NCBI GenBank assembly: GCA_003990745.1
Contig: RBNI01000026.1
Span: 1-54,543, forward strand
Origin: Jimgerdemannia flammicorona
Lineage: Eukaryota; Mucoromycota; Endogonomycetes; Endogonales; Endogonaceae
DNA length: 54,543 nt
Reading direction: 5' to 3'
Of the stretch, positions 34,761-46,100 are shown in pieces. Made by a program: the position numbers and the translations under genes. Within the stretch, counting starts at the first letter, position 1; every line of letters begins with the position of its first letter. The notes under the pieces were generated by a model. It was not told where the DNA came from. It saw nothing but the letters and a program-made list of their open reading frames with translations, and did no database searches.

Positions 34761-35694
34761 GACTCTTGCTGGATACCACCCAAAGATAATGACCCTTGGA
34801 ATATAGAAGAAGGACCCAGTACAATTCCCATTATTCCTAAGAAAGAAACTCACCAAGAAAGGGCTTTTCGGCTAGAAAGATGTCCACACCAAATGGTCTT
34901 CCACTCTCTCTGAGACTACTGCTACCAGTGCTATCTACTAGACCAATAGGAGAGATAGAGACCCCAGAGACCAGAACCCCTGATTATAGTTACACAGTCA
35001 ACTATCTTCTAAGAAGTTACCACTAAGTTGCAAAGCCAATTCAGAGGACAAGATCTCTTCACCCAAATAGAAATATACCCATTGTCCACCCTTCTCCAAA
35101 ATTATGATCAAGATGAGTACCAATTTCTGAGACAACAAGAGATCAATAGTTAGGAACATCATTTCTGAGCAATGGGATATTGTAACTATAGAAGACATCC
35201 AGACTGCTGAGACTGCAGATATCAGAAGATTTATCTCAGTCATAATGTTGCAATCTACATCTTGAAGAGAGAAGATAACCGAAGCCAGATCTGAAAAAGC
35301 CAGACCAAGAAGCCAGAAAGAAGGACTCTCAAGATCTATAATTTAGGAGAAGACATCCTAGCTCTCATCAGACATACAACTCACTAAGGATGGATAGAGG
35401 ATGCCACCAACTTTATAGAAGCCCTAGACCCTATAGAGAGAAGAGGAATTAACTACCTCCAAGATCCCTCCACTGGAGCCAGATGGCCACACCTCAACCT
35501 CAGAGCCTGGAGGCTCTCTGCTAGTAGAGCTTCAGCCCTAGAATAGTCTGAACTCAGTAAGGATATTGCTCAGTATGCCCTGCTACATCCAAAGACCAAA
35601 CCCCTGACCAAAGCTTACTCAGAAGATGTAAGATATGATCTTCACAGTCTAGAGAATGATCTATTAAGTCTGGAAAAATGTTCATGATCAGAAT

Positions 35695-35990
35695 CAGACT
35701 AGCTATGCAGCCACCTCAAGGAGTTTACATCCAACTAATCTCAAGATCTAGACTTGCCAGACAAGAAATAACTATAGAAGAAGGAATCATTGACTCAGGA
35801 TATATAGGTGAAATCAAGGTTATTCTATACAATAGTAGTATAGAATGACACTGAATCATTAGAGGACAGAAGATTGCTCAAGCAGTCTTCATGAAGGTCA
35901 AGACTCCACAATTATAAGAAGTCTCTGAACTAACTGAAGAAACTAGACAAGCCAAAGGATTTGGAAGTTCAGACAAAAAAGTATATCTCC
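35695..35990 (+). pseudogene. Element 3 dUTPase-like domain (broken)
   Basis: Motifs in order are SRSRLARQ (motif 2), EEGIIDSGYIGEIKVILYN (motif 3; the Asp of IDS is present), RGQKIAQAVF (motif 4) and RQAKGFGSS (motif 5, partly kept). Two stops occur just after motif 3 and another after motif 4. It lies between protease and reverse transcriptase, as in element 2, although the two differ greatly in sequence. The family role is to remove dUTP. Activity here is excluded by the stops. Confidence 0.8.
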
Positions 35991-36363
35991 TTCAAGTCAA
36001 CTACCTCAAGAGGAATGCTCCCCAGCAAGTGTACTGCCAACTAGTTAAACTACACAAAAATCTCATCCTGGAGCCTGGAGAACAAACCACCTTCAAAATC
36101 TTTGCACCACCCGACCCCAGAAACCTTTTCTTTGAACCCAATGAAGATATCCCATACCTGGACATAGAAGGATACACATTCTCTGACAAGATGAACTCAG
36201 TATACTCCCAAGCAATCAACCAAAGTTGGGAAACCATCATCTTGCTGAAAGGAACCATCATAAGACATCTGGTGCCTTTTCTCAGCCGAACTCATAGAGA
36301 AGTTTATGAACTAAACTTATTGGGAAACAGCAAAAGGTCCCAGAAGAAAGGAAAGACCCCTTT

Positions 36364-37793
36364 GTGATCCAGGAGACAGTTAAGCCTTCTACCAACATTG
36401 GAGTAGAATTGATGCCCCAGCAGCAGCAACAACTAGTAAAACTTCTCAATAAATATCAAGATATCTTCACTACTAATTATAGCAACCTGCCATATAATCC
36501 ATCATATCACCACAGCATCAATACAGAAAATGCAATACCCATTCGGCAGAAATCCTATAGAATACCCCATCACTTAAAAACATTTTTTAAAAGGAGTATA
36601 TTTAAGAACTCTTAGACAATGGAGTTATCTGACCCTCTACCAGCCCTTGGGCCAGCCCTATACTTATTGTACCAAAGAAAGGAGGATGGAGACTCTGTGT
36701 AGATTACAAGAAACTCAATACAGTCACCAAAAAGGATGCCTATCCTTTGCCCAGAATTGATGACCTTTTGGATCAGTTACAAGATGCCAGATACTTCAGC
36801 AGTATGGACCTTTTTGCAGAATTCCACAAAATCCCCATGGATCCTAATGATATTCAGAAGATAGCCTTCCTTACTCTAGGAAAACTGTTTGAATACCTCC
36901 AAATACCCTTTGGACTTTGCAATGCACCCCCCACCTTCCAGAGGATTATGAACTCAGTCTATGCCCCCTTGATCTACCACTGTCTGATTGTATATATGGA
37001 CAATTCCAAGATCTATTCAGCAAATTTTGAAGAATACCTACACTACCTAGAGGAATTCTTCAAGCTCATCTGCAAGAACCACCTGAGACTCAATGTAAAG
37101 AAATGCTCTTTGGGAAACAGAAACTTGAATTTCTTTGATTTTTAGTTTCAAAAGAAGAAATCCATGTAGACCTAAAGAAAACTGAGAAGATCAACAATTG
37201 GCCAGTACCCAAGACTCCAAAAGAAATACTATCATTCCTGATACTAGTATCCTACTATAGAAGGTTTATCAAGGACTTTGCCCAAATTGCCACCCCAATC
37301 CATGTCCTTCTCAAGAAAGAAGTATCTTATAAATAGACAGAATTATAAGAGAAAGCCTTCAAAGAACTCAAGAATCACATGACCACAGCACCAATCCTTG
37401 GGTGCCCCAATCTACAGAAGCCATTTATCTTATATACAGATGCTTCTAAAGATGGCCTAGGAGCAGTTCTAGCCCAAGAAGGACCTGATTAATAACACTA
37501 TATAATAGTTTATACAAGCTAAGCTACCAATCAGCAGCAGATGAACTATGATAGCACCAAACTGGAATGCCTTGCAGTCATATGGGTGGTCACCCTGTTT
37601 AAGTATTATCTCATCAGAAAAAGATTCACTCTGATCACAGACTATGTAGCTCTCAAATGGCTATTTAACTATAAGAAATCTGCTGGAATCCTAGTTTGCT
37701 GGATCCTTATCCTTCAGGATTACAAAATTACCATTATTCACAAAGTGGGAAAAGCCCACAACAATGTTGATGTACTTTCCCACCAGCCCCAAT
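36364..37793 (+). pseudogene. Element 3 reverse transcriptase and RNase H (broken)
   Basis: RT pieces are PYNPSYHHSINTENAIPIRQ, ASPILIVPKKGGWRLCVDYK, YFSSMDLFAEFHKIPMDP and QIPFGLCNAPPTFQRIMNSV. The active-site box reads VYMDNSKIYS near 36990, so the second Asp of YMDD is Asn (GAC to AAC). RNase H pieces are [28 protein letters not shown] and HKVGKAHNNVDVLSHQPQ. Stops and a frame change near 37145 separate the halves. Confidence 0.85.
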
Positions 37794-38905
37794 GAATCAG
37801 AAGAAGGGTGTCTCAAGAAACTACACTCTAAAGGAAGCTCCTCAGACCATCAAGGCACAAGAAGATCTCATCTGAAAAGAACATCAGAAAGCCCACTAAG
37901 GACAAGCAAACATAGAAGAAAAGCTGTGAACAATACACCAACATTGACCCAATCTCAGAATATAAGTCTGGGATATACTCAAGAAATATAACATCTGCCA
38001 GAAGTACCAAGGAAGAAAGAACTACCAAGCACTATTGCAACCAATTGCACCACCAGACAATATCTTTCAGAGATAGAGAGTAGACATAATTGGACTCCTA
38101 CCAGTTACACCAAGAAGAAACAAATACATCCTTGTATTTGTGGAATATCTGACTAAGTGGTCTGAGGCTTTCCCAATGGAAATTGCAGATACCTTAACCA
38201 TTGTAGACCTTCTCCATAGACTCACACTCAGATATAGACCTTCAGAAGAACTCATCTCTGACTGAGGCACAGAATTTATCAATAACATAATCACAAGTTA
38301 TGCCCAAATTCACAAGATCCACCTCAAATGAACCACATCATACCACTCTCAGACCAATAGTATGATAGAAAGAATGAACCAGACCATCAAGAAAGAACTT
38401 GCCCAAGTCAATCCTACTAATTGAGACATCTGCTTACCTGAGATCCTATGGAAAATTTGGAACACCCCTGCTACCTCCACTAAGCAAAAGCCATTTGAAA
38501 TGATGTTTGCTAAGAAAACTAGAACTGCTGACCATGAGAATCTTAGAGATCTCCTCAAGAAGGCAGAATAGTTATATAATCAGACCTGAGTTCAGATTAC
38601 CAAAGCCCAAGAAAGACAAAAGAAGTACTATGACCAGAAATAGAAGGATCAGAAGATCAAGATTGGAGATCAAATACTAGTTTGAAGAAATATGATTGAA
38701 ACAAACTTTGCTACCAAATTGAAGCCCAAATGAGAAGGATCTTATCTTATATACAACATCAGAAAAACCAGTGTCTATTTAAGAAGCTTGGATAGATGAA
38801 CCCTGAGGACACCAGTACACATCAACTGCCTCAAGATATATCTCTCTCTATATTATGAACCAAAAAATTGACAACTGCCTCCAGACCCTTGTCCTCAGTT
38901 CCCTC
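37794..38905 (+). pseudogene. Element 3 integrase (broken)
   Basis: Readable segments are VDIIGLLPVTPRRNKYILVF near 38080, YRPSEELISD followed by a stop and GTEFINN near 38262, and SQTNSMIERMNQTIKKEL near 38350. The C-terminal domain shows KPFEMMFAKKTRT, then KLKPK, a stop where Trp is expected, EGSYLIYNI, and later INCLKIYLSLYYEPKN. No chromodomain is seen. From 38905 to 39366 the sequence has no motif I recognise. Confidence 0.82.
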
Positions 38906-39366
38906 TAAGCCCTACCAATTCCTCTGCCACAGTTTAGAGAGCCCAATGGAACATATCTCCAAAGAATCTGAGTATATCAAGAAAACCTCACTCTGGCTGA
39001 GAGACTACTTCAGGTCCACCAGCTGTAGGCTTATTATGTAATTAGAGAACAATTGCAGAATATCCCCCTCCTAGACCTGGTCTATGTCTACAACACTACT
39101 AGTCTGAACAGAAGGAATACTACTGCTGCAGAAAGACTATATACAATCTATAAATGAAACTCTTCAGCTCTAATCCAGGCCCAGTTCTCTCTAAATAATC
39201 TTCAAAGGATGACCCTACCTATCTACCTCAGTATCATTTATCAATTTGAGATCCTATTTCCTGAGGAAGAAGAGGAGCCTTTAGAATAGAGTAACTCTAG
39301 TATAGACAACAAAGATGATAGAATAGGTATAGATGCAGAAGCTACTTATATTTATTGGAATGATGA

Positions 39367-39409
39367 CTAAAGAATAGTTTGGGACAGACTATTCTTTAGT
39401 GGGGGCTGA
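39367..39409 (+). other. Perfect hairpin plus polypurine tract, element 3
   Basis: CTAAAGAATAGT (39367-39378), a 9-nt loop (TTGGGACAG) and ACTATTCTTTAG (39388-39399) form a perfect 12-bp stem. The G-rich tract TGGGGGCTGA follows directly, and the 3' LTR starts at 39410. The related minus-strand copy keeps the stem with one mismatch and one G-T wobble. Confidence 0.82.
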
Positions 39410-40791
39410 TATAACAAACCAAAATATACCATCCTAATTATAACTTAGCCAGATGATGTGAACAATTAGCATACTTAGCCAGATGACATAGGCTCCCAAC
39501 ATGACATGACTTCCAGTATATCATAGTTACTCATGCCCACCACACTTATAATTAGCCAGGATATCAGACCAGGGTTATTTATCTATATCCTGAGGACACA
39601 TCTGTATCTGGTAGACACACTCATGTTCTGCAGACACACTTATATCCTGCAGACACACTTATATCCTATGGATACACCTATACTCAGAGAATATACCTAA
39701 ATATTACCAAAAGTAGTAAATCTATAGTTAGCTATATAGTAACCAGATAGCAACCAATCTGTATAAAATACTCCAGAGACCAGAGTGAATAAACCTCAGT
39801 CCAAAATTGAATCTAAAGCAAAAGACAAGTCTGCCTACCATACTTCAAGAGGAACTCTACAGCTACTGCTAGGAGATTGTGAGCAAAATATTCCTTTTCC
39901 ACTCTGGTCTACTTTCTGATACAAAGCCTGAGTTTGCTACCAAAGTTTAAGTGAAGAACTTCACCACCTTTTGAAGAGAAGTCTGCTGCTTAAGAAATAA
40001 GCCATGCTATTGGTTTGCTTACCAGATAAGTCTGAAGATTTCTACCTTTCTGCTGCCAAGAAAGCTACCTTACTTAAGCCAGTTTCTGGTATAACTTCGC
40101 AGTAAATCTGTTCATACAAACAAAGCCAGTCTTTGATGCAACTTTGCCAAGAGACCCTTTCCCAAAGCTGCCAGTTATATTTCCCAGTTGAAGCTACCTT
40201 TTTTGAGTTATCTGCATTCCTAGAGAATCTCGCCAATTCAGAAAGAATCTGCAACATCCAAGTTGTTTGTTCCCAGTGAGTCTGATTCAGAAGAACTACC
40301 AAGTCATTATTCCCAGAAGCCTGATTCAGAGAATCCATACCAAATCAAGCCATCTGCCAGAAATTACATACTTTTGAAGATCATCACACTACATAGAGAT
40401 CATCATGCAGAGATCATCACTACTTAAGAAGGAAACCACTAAATCACCAGATCATTATACATAAGGAACCTGCTGTGCTATACAGAAATCACCTATCACT
40501 TAAGAAGGAAATCACTCATACTATACATGAAATTCTACCAATTTTTAGTTAACTCAAGAAAGAAACCCATTCATATAAATCACTACTACACCCAGAGAAC
40601 TATCCTAATAAGGAAACCCAATGAAATCAACTATTGTATCCAGAACTTCACTATTATGCCACTAAACACCAACAAGGATTTCAGAAATCTTAGAATATTT
40701 TTTGCTTTTTAACAAAGTAACTGGGGGCTTAAGCCAAACTATACCAACCCCCAACCTTGTAATTTTCCTCTATTGAGCCAGGCATATTACA
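39410..40791 (+). repeat. 3' LTR of Ty3/gypsy element 3
   Basis: TATAACAAACC...CATATTACA, paired with 30457-31852. It repeats the 39590-39690 array of CCTGCAGACACACTTATAT-type units. The ATAG duplication follows. Confidence 0.92.
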
Positions 40792-40795
40792 ATAG

Positions 40796-41910
40796 TAAAT
40801 ATCTCATCTCAATAGAATAGAGAGATGGATGATTAAAATGAGACAGAACTGGATGGATGATTGAGACAAGATAAGACAAAACAGATAATTGAGATAAGAT
40901 AGAGTATAGATAATACCTCTTCTATATTTATTACTAAATATATATCTTAGCTAGATAGATGATTGAGATAAGATAGATAATTGAGATGAGATAAATGATT
41001 GAAATAAGATAGATAATTGAGTGTAGATGGTATCTTCTCTATATTTATTAAATAAATATATATATATATATATCTTGGTTAGATGAATAATTAAGATAAG
41101 ATAGATATTTGAGATGAGACAGATAATTGAAGTAAGATAGATAATTGAAATGAGATAGATATGTAATTGAAATGAGATAGGACTAGATAGATGATTGAGA
41201 TGATAGTATAGGATAGGATGGATGATTGAGATGAGATAGATAATTGAGATAAAATAGATGATTGAGATAAAATAGATAATTGGGATAAGATGAATAATTG
41301 AGACAAGATGGATAATTGAAATAAAAGAGACAATTGAGATAAGACAGATAATTGAGATAAGATAGATAATTGAGATAAGATAGATAATTGAGACAAGATA
41401 GAGTGTGGATAATATCTTCTCTATATTTATTACTATATATATATATATCTTAGCTAGACAGATAATAGATAATTAAAATAAGATAAATAATTGAAATAAG
41501 ATAAGACTGGATAGATAATTGAGATAATGAAATGAGACAAGATGGATAATTAAGATAAGACAGACAATAGAGATGAGATAGATAATTGAGATGAGATATA
41601 TAATTGAGATAAGATAGATATGTAATTGAGATAAGATAGATAATTGAGATGAAATAGATAATTGAGATGAGACAGATGATTGAGATGAGATAGATAATTA
41701 AGATAAAATAGATAATTGAAATAAGATAAATAATTGAGACAAGATAGATAATTGAGATAAGATGAATAATTAAGATAAGATAGACAATTGAGATAAGATA
41801 GATAATTGAGACAAGATGAATAATTGAGAAAAAATAGACAATTGAGATAAGATAGAGTATGGATAGTATTTATTACTAAATATATATATTATATATATAT
41901 CTTTATTTTA
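40796..41910. repeat. 18-bp minisatellite with higher-order spacing
   Basis: Dozens of copies of an 18-bp unit close to GATAATTGAGATAAGATA. Every few hundred bases a different linker recurs (near 40905, 41018, 41402 and 41850) containing GAGTATAGATAATA, TCTCTATATTTATTA and a TATATA run. The linkers divide the array into higher-order blocks. A Leu/Ser/Gln-repeat frame on the minus strand is an artefact of the repeat. Confidence 0.9.
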
Positions 41911-41999
41911 TATATTGAGAAAAATTATTAATAGTATTATCAAATGAGCAATCTTATATAGAAATAAAATATAGATATCATATTCCTCTCAGTCATAAT

Positions 42000-42830
42000 C
42001 TTTAAAGTTAAATCTACACCTATAAAAGACTGGTCACAATTTTAATGATTAGTTTAAGTTAAAATTATGACTAAAGAGAATAATTTCAGCTTAGTAAAAG
42101 GCCAGTCACAATTTCAGTTCTATATTATATATAATATTAATAATTATATTATTTAAATTTATATATTATTATAACTAAAATAAAAATAGAAAAAAACTCT
42201 CTATTTGATTAAAGTAGATAATATTTACTATATATATTTTTAATAATATATATTTTTTAATATAGCTAATATAGAAGAGAAGAGAATTATAAATTATGAT
42301 ATTTTAAGTTATAGAATAGTAAAAAAACCATTTTTATTAAAATATTATATATAAAAATAAAAAAAAGCTCTCTATTTAATTAAACTTAATAGAATACTCT
42401 ATCAATTTATAATTTTATTTATTTATTATTAAATATGTTAAAAAGAAGTAATAAAAAGTTAAGTATATATGTTGTATAATAATATAATATTATAGTTTTT
42501 CACTTTAAAAATATTATATAATTAGTTTATTTCATATTAGCAAAAGGAAACTCAGTAAGAATGAGATTAGTTGAAGAGAGAACCTAGTAAAAAAGATCTC
42601 AATAAAGGAGAACTCAGTAAATAAAATATTTAGCTAATATAATTTATAAAAGTGACTCCTAGGTCTACTGAAATTGTGACCAGTTTTATGAATAGCCTTT
42701 TTAATTAATTTGGCTTTGTGAAAGTATTAATTTAAGGTCAAAATTATGACCAGTTATGATATCCATTATAAAATAGTAAAAAAAACTATTTTTATTAAAA
42801 TATTATATATAATAATAAAAAAAAGCTCTC
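42000..42830 (-). repeat. RepA, uninterrupted inverted copy
   Basis: The reverse complement aligns with 2300-2831 joined to 18856-19100. The junction reads ACTATTCTATAACTTAAAA then TATCATAATTTATAA (about 42279-42312), with no retrotransposon and a single TAAAA. A second diverged copy of part of the repeat lies at about 42770-42870, followed by a run of T. Confidence 0.82.
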
Positions 42831-43101
42831 TATTTGATTAAACTTGATAAAATTTATATCGGTTTATGAATTTTTTTTTTTTTTTTTTTTTTAAAAAAAT
42901 ACATTAAAAAAAGGTTGAGTATAAGTATGGTGCACTATATATCAATTGGCAAAAATAAACTAAATAAAGAATGACAAAATTTTAACACTCTCTTACATCA
43001 ATATAAGATCAAGAAAGATTTTAACAATAAAGCCAAAACAAGAAATTTCAAATCAAACACATCATCTATATCACTCTGTAAATTTTCCAAGTTATGAATT
43101 T
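42831..43101. other. AT-rich spacer with T-run
   Basis: Contains a partial RepA module and a run of about 24 T near 42869, then the presumed 3' flank of the kinase gene. No gene is seen. Confidence 0.5.
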
Positions 43102-46100
43102 TCATTTTCTCTGATATACTACCTTTTTCCTATATTCGGAAGGATGAGCATTCCCTGCTAATGACTCTGATGCAGATGGAATGTTCAAATTTTGCTGCAT
43201 CGTACCAGGCAACATATCCTCCTCTGTTGAGCGTCGTTCGGTTGCTGCCCTCGAAGAGACGAATTGATCACGCAGTTGGACAGACGGCTTGTGACCGGCC
43301 ACTGATGTTGACAAAAACATCTCAACTCGTCTATTGGAATTCTGTCGTGCATCTTCCAGAATTGCAGCCTCCCTTGTCAAAGGTCCCAACACTAATGAAG
43401 ATATATCAACTAGACCATCCAAATTCTGGCGCATACTGTCTGGAATCGTATTCTCTGTGATGCGCGGAATGTCCACTGGGGCCACAGAGACGCCATGAGC
43501 AGAGTGCAGGAGGAGTTGCTCGTGTACCGATTTTAGGATGCTGACGATCTCTTCCATCTCAGGTCGCTCCTTCGGCTGCGCTGATCCACAACATCGGTAC
43601 AAATTTTGATATTCAGGGCTGGGACACAGTGGCAGGGGCTTCAAACGGTTAGGGTTAACTGCTCTCTCATTGCTGCCCGGAAATTCGGACGACGCAATCT
43701 CCCAACACAAGACACCAAAGCCAAAAATGTCGTGCAAGTAGTTGTATGGCGGGGGTGGCTTCTTCCAGAGTTCAGGAGCGATGTATGCAAGTCGGCCGTA
43801 GATCTTGATTCGGAATTCTGGGCGTTGCGCCTCCTCGAAAGTTCGGCTCAGCCCAAAGTCCGTGAGAAGAGCCGACCCATCCTGTACAAAAATATAATTG
43901 ACAATGAGCATACGTCCTCAGCCAATGTAAATATAAGGAATTCGAGATGTACTTACATCGTCTATAAGAATGTTGCCACTATGCATGTCGCAATGAATTA
44001 TATGGTGTTGGTGAAGGAATTGCAACCCTTGTGCAATATCCAACGCGATCTTGACCTTTTCAGCCCAAGGCATACTAATAAACGCCTTGTTGTAATGAAT
44101 ATATTTCTGAAGACACGATTGGGCCCTGTGCATGACAATATAGTTCAAGGTGACATCTCTATAAAGAAATAGAAAGCGAATATATATGAGCATATCACAA
44201 ATATTTTTCATATTTTCAATATTAGAATTTTAATGATTTGAAATTCATCAAGACATACCTTGTAATACCATAGAATCGGACAATATTCGGATGACCTGTC
44301 ACCATCTTTAGAATTCGCACTTCTTGTATTATATCTGCTGCATGCTTCAGTTGCGATTTGACAGCTACTTCTACTTTTATATCTTTTTTGATGCTCAAAA
44401 CACCCATATGGATATCTGCAAACCCACCCCTGCAAGCATTCTTTTGAGTAAAGAACAGATTTTCAAAAGCAATAATGTCTAACCCCAATTGCTCCAGCTC
44501 TTTGTTGATATCAATTCCTGTCATATGTTGCAAAAGATTTATTGAATAACCTATGTGAACCAACTGCAGAAATTAAATAATATAATAAATTCAACGCACG
44601 AACCTATTTTTCTTTGGTCTTCTAGGCCTAGCCAGACGCTCTCCAATAGTTCCCAGTTGAAGTCACGATCATCTTCGGCGGACTTCAGGTCTCGCAACCT
44701 GGACACCACGGTATCTATGGGAGGCCAAACAAGTATGTCGGTATCCCAACATACCTCATAGAGCCGAATGTAATCAAGCGGGACATTTTTCATCGGTAAT
44801 ACAGTCTCTGTGTCCATTCCTGGTCGGAGGCCGTCCATGATATTATCGAGGAGGTCTGGATTGTAGTTATCCTCAAATGCACGCTTCTCATGTAGAATTT
44901 CCCACAACAGAATTCCAAGGCTGTAAATATCGCTCTTCTCGAAATCTACTTGCACTCCATCATAATAGTCCAGCTGTTCCCGGATGCGAGCGTTTGTCGT
45001 TGAGCAGGTGAGTCCGCTCAGACTGAAGCCAGTCAGTGCCACCGAGCCATCTTTGCGGACTAGAACATTCTCGCAATCCAACCCTAATAAAATATAATAT
45101 TTTGTCACTAACATATAAGGGAACAAGAACTACTCTATACATTCAGAGCATAAATGGAAAAATGTAAATACCTCGATGTACAATTCCTTTGGCATGCATA
45201 TGCTGTAATCCACATGCCAAACCATATGCCATTTTTATTCTCGTTGGCCATGGTAACGAAATATTTTTTTTTACATCCCAAAAGTCATGCATATTTCCCC
45301 TCTCTGCATACTCCAGAATAATTTCGTATTGCTTTGTTTCAGGGTTCCTATAAAGAATAATTAAAATGTTAATCATCAATATCAACAATATACCTAATTC
45401 TAAAATGACAATAAGATGACTTACTTTGTAATACCATAAAATCGGATAATGTGATCATGCTCTCCCAATGTTATAAAAACTTGAACTTCATGAACCATGT
45501 CGCTCAAATCCAAAAAATCCTTAACAGCAACAAATGGTGATTCATGTCCTTTCCAACTAGCTCTGTATACTGTCCCATAGTTACCACGGCCAATTATACC
45601 AACTTTTACAAGATCTTCATAGGGTATTTCATGAATGGTCTCTGTGGTCAAAGCATTGACAATCCAGACATGTGGCTCAGCTTCATTGGATTGAATCTGT
45701 GGTTCTGATTCTTCCATAATGATGCTGCTATATGCGAGTTTTGCGGATTCCGAGATATTTGTTGAAGTTAGGCCGACCTTCCGCTGTTGATTGTTGCTGC
45801 CTGTCGCGTTGTCATCGTCTATAGCAGGCAGAGGACGTTTAGGAATATATCGGTGGGCGAACCAGTGAGTCCTGGCTGCATCTGGTTTGTCAGTGCGGTC
45901 TTTTTTCAGATTTCGTTCGAGCTGTTGTTTCAACCTCTGGCGTACTGCAGCTAATTCCTGGCTGGTTTGCCCAACTTTATAGATATGCACCCAGAAGATT
46001 GAAAAGGTTCAGAATTAAAAATGTTTAGCTTAATTTTATAAGATAGCAGTACTTGGAAACAAATTTTAACAAATATAAAATCTGTGGCTCAAACTATTGG

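Larger units (their letters stand above)
30457..40791 (+). mobile_element. Ty3/gypsy element 3 with dUTPase-like domain, plus strand
   Basis: LTRs at 30457-31852 and 39410-40791 (1396 and 1382 bp) start TATAACAAACC (ancestral TG probable) and end TTACA. A 4-bp ATAG duplication flanks the element (30453-30456 and 40792-40795). Inside are a TGGGGGCTC primer site, gag, protease, a Cys/His module, a dUTPase-like domain, reverse transcriptase, RNase H and integrase, then a hairpin and polypurine tract. It is more decayed than element 2 and not closely related to it in sequence. Confidence 0.92.

Noticed and set aside
41091..41396. Minus-strand frame of repeating Leu-Ser-Gln
   Set aside because: Translation of an 18-bp minisatellite, with no start context or other coding signs.
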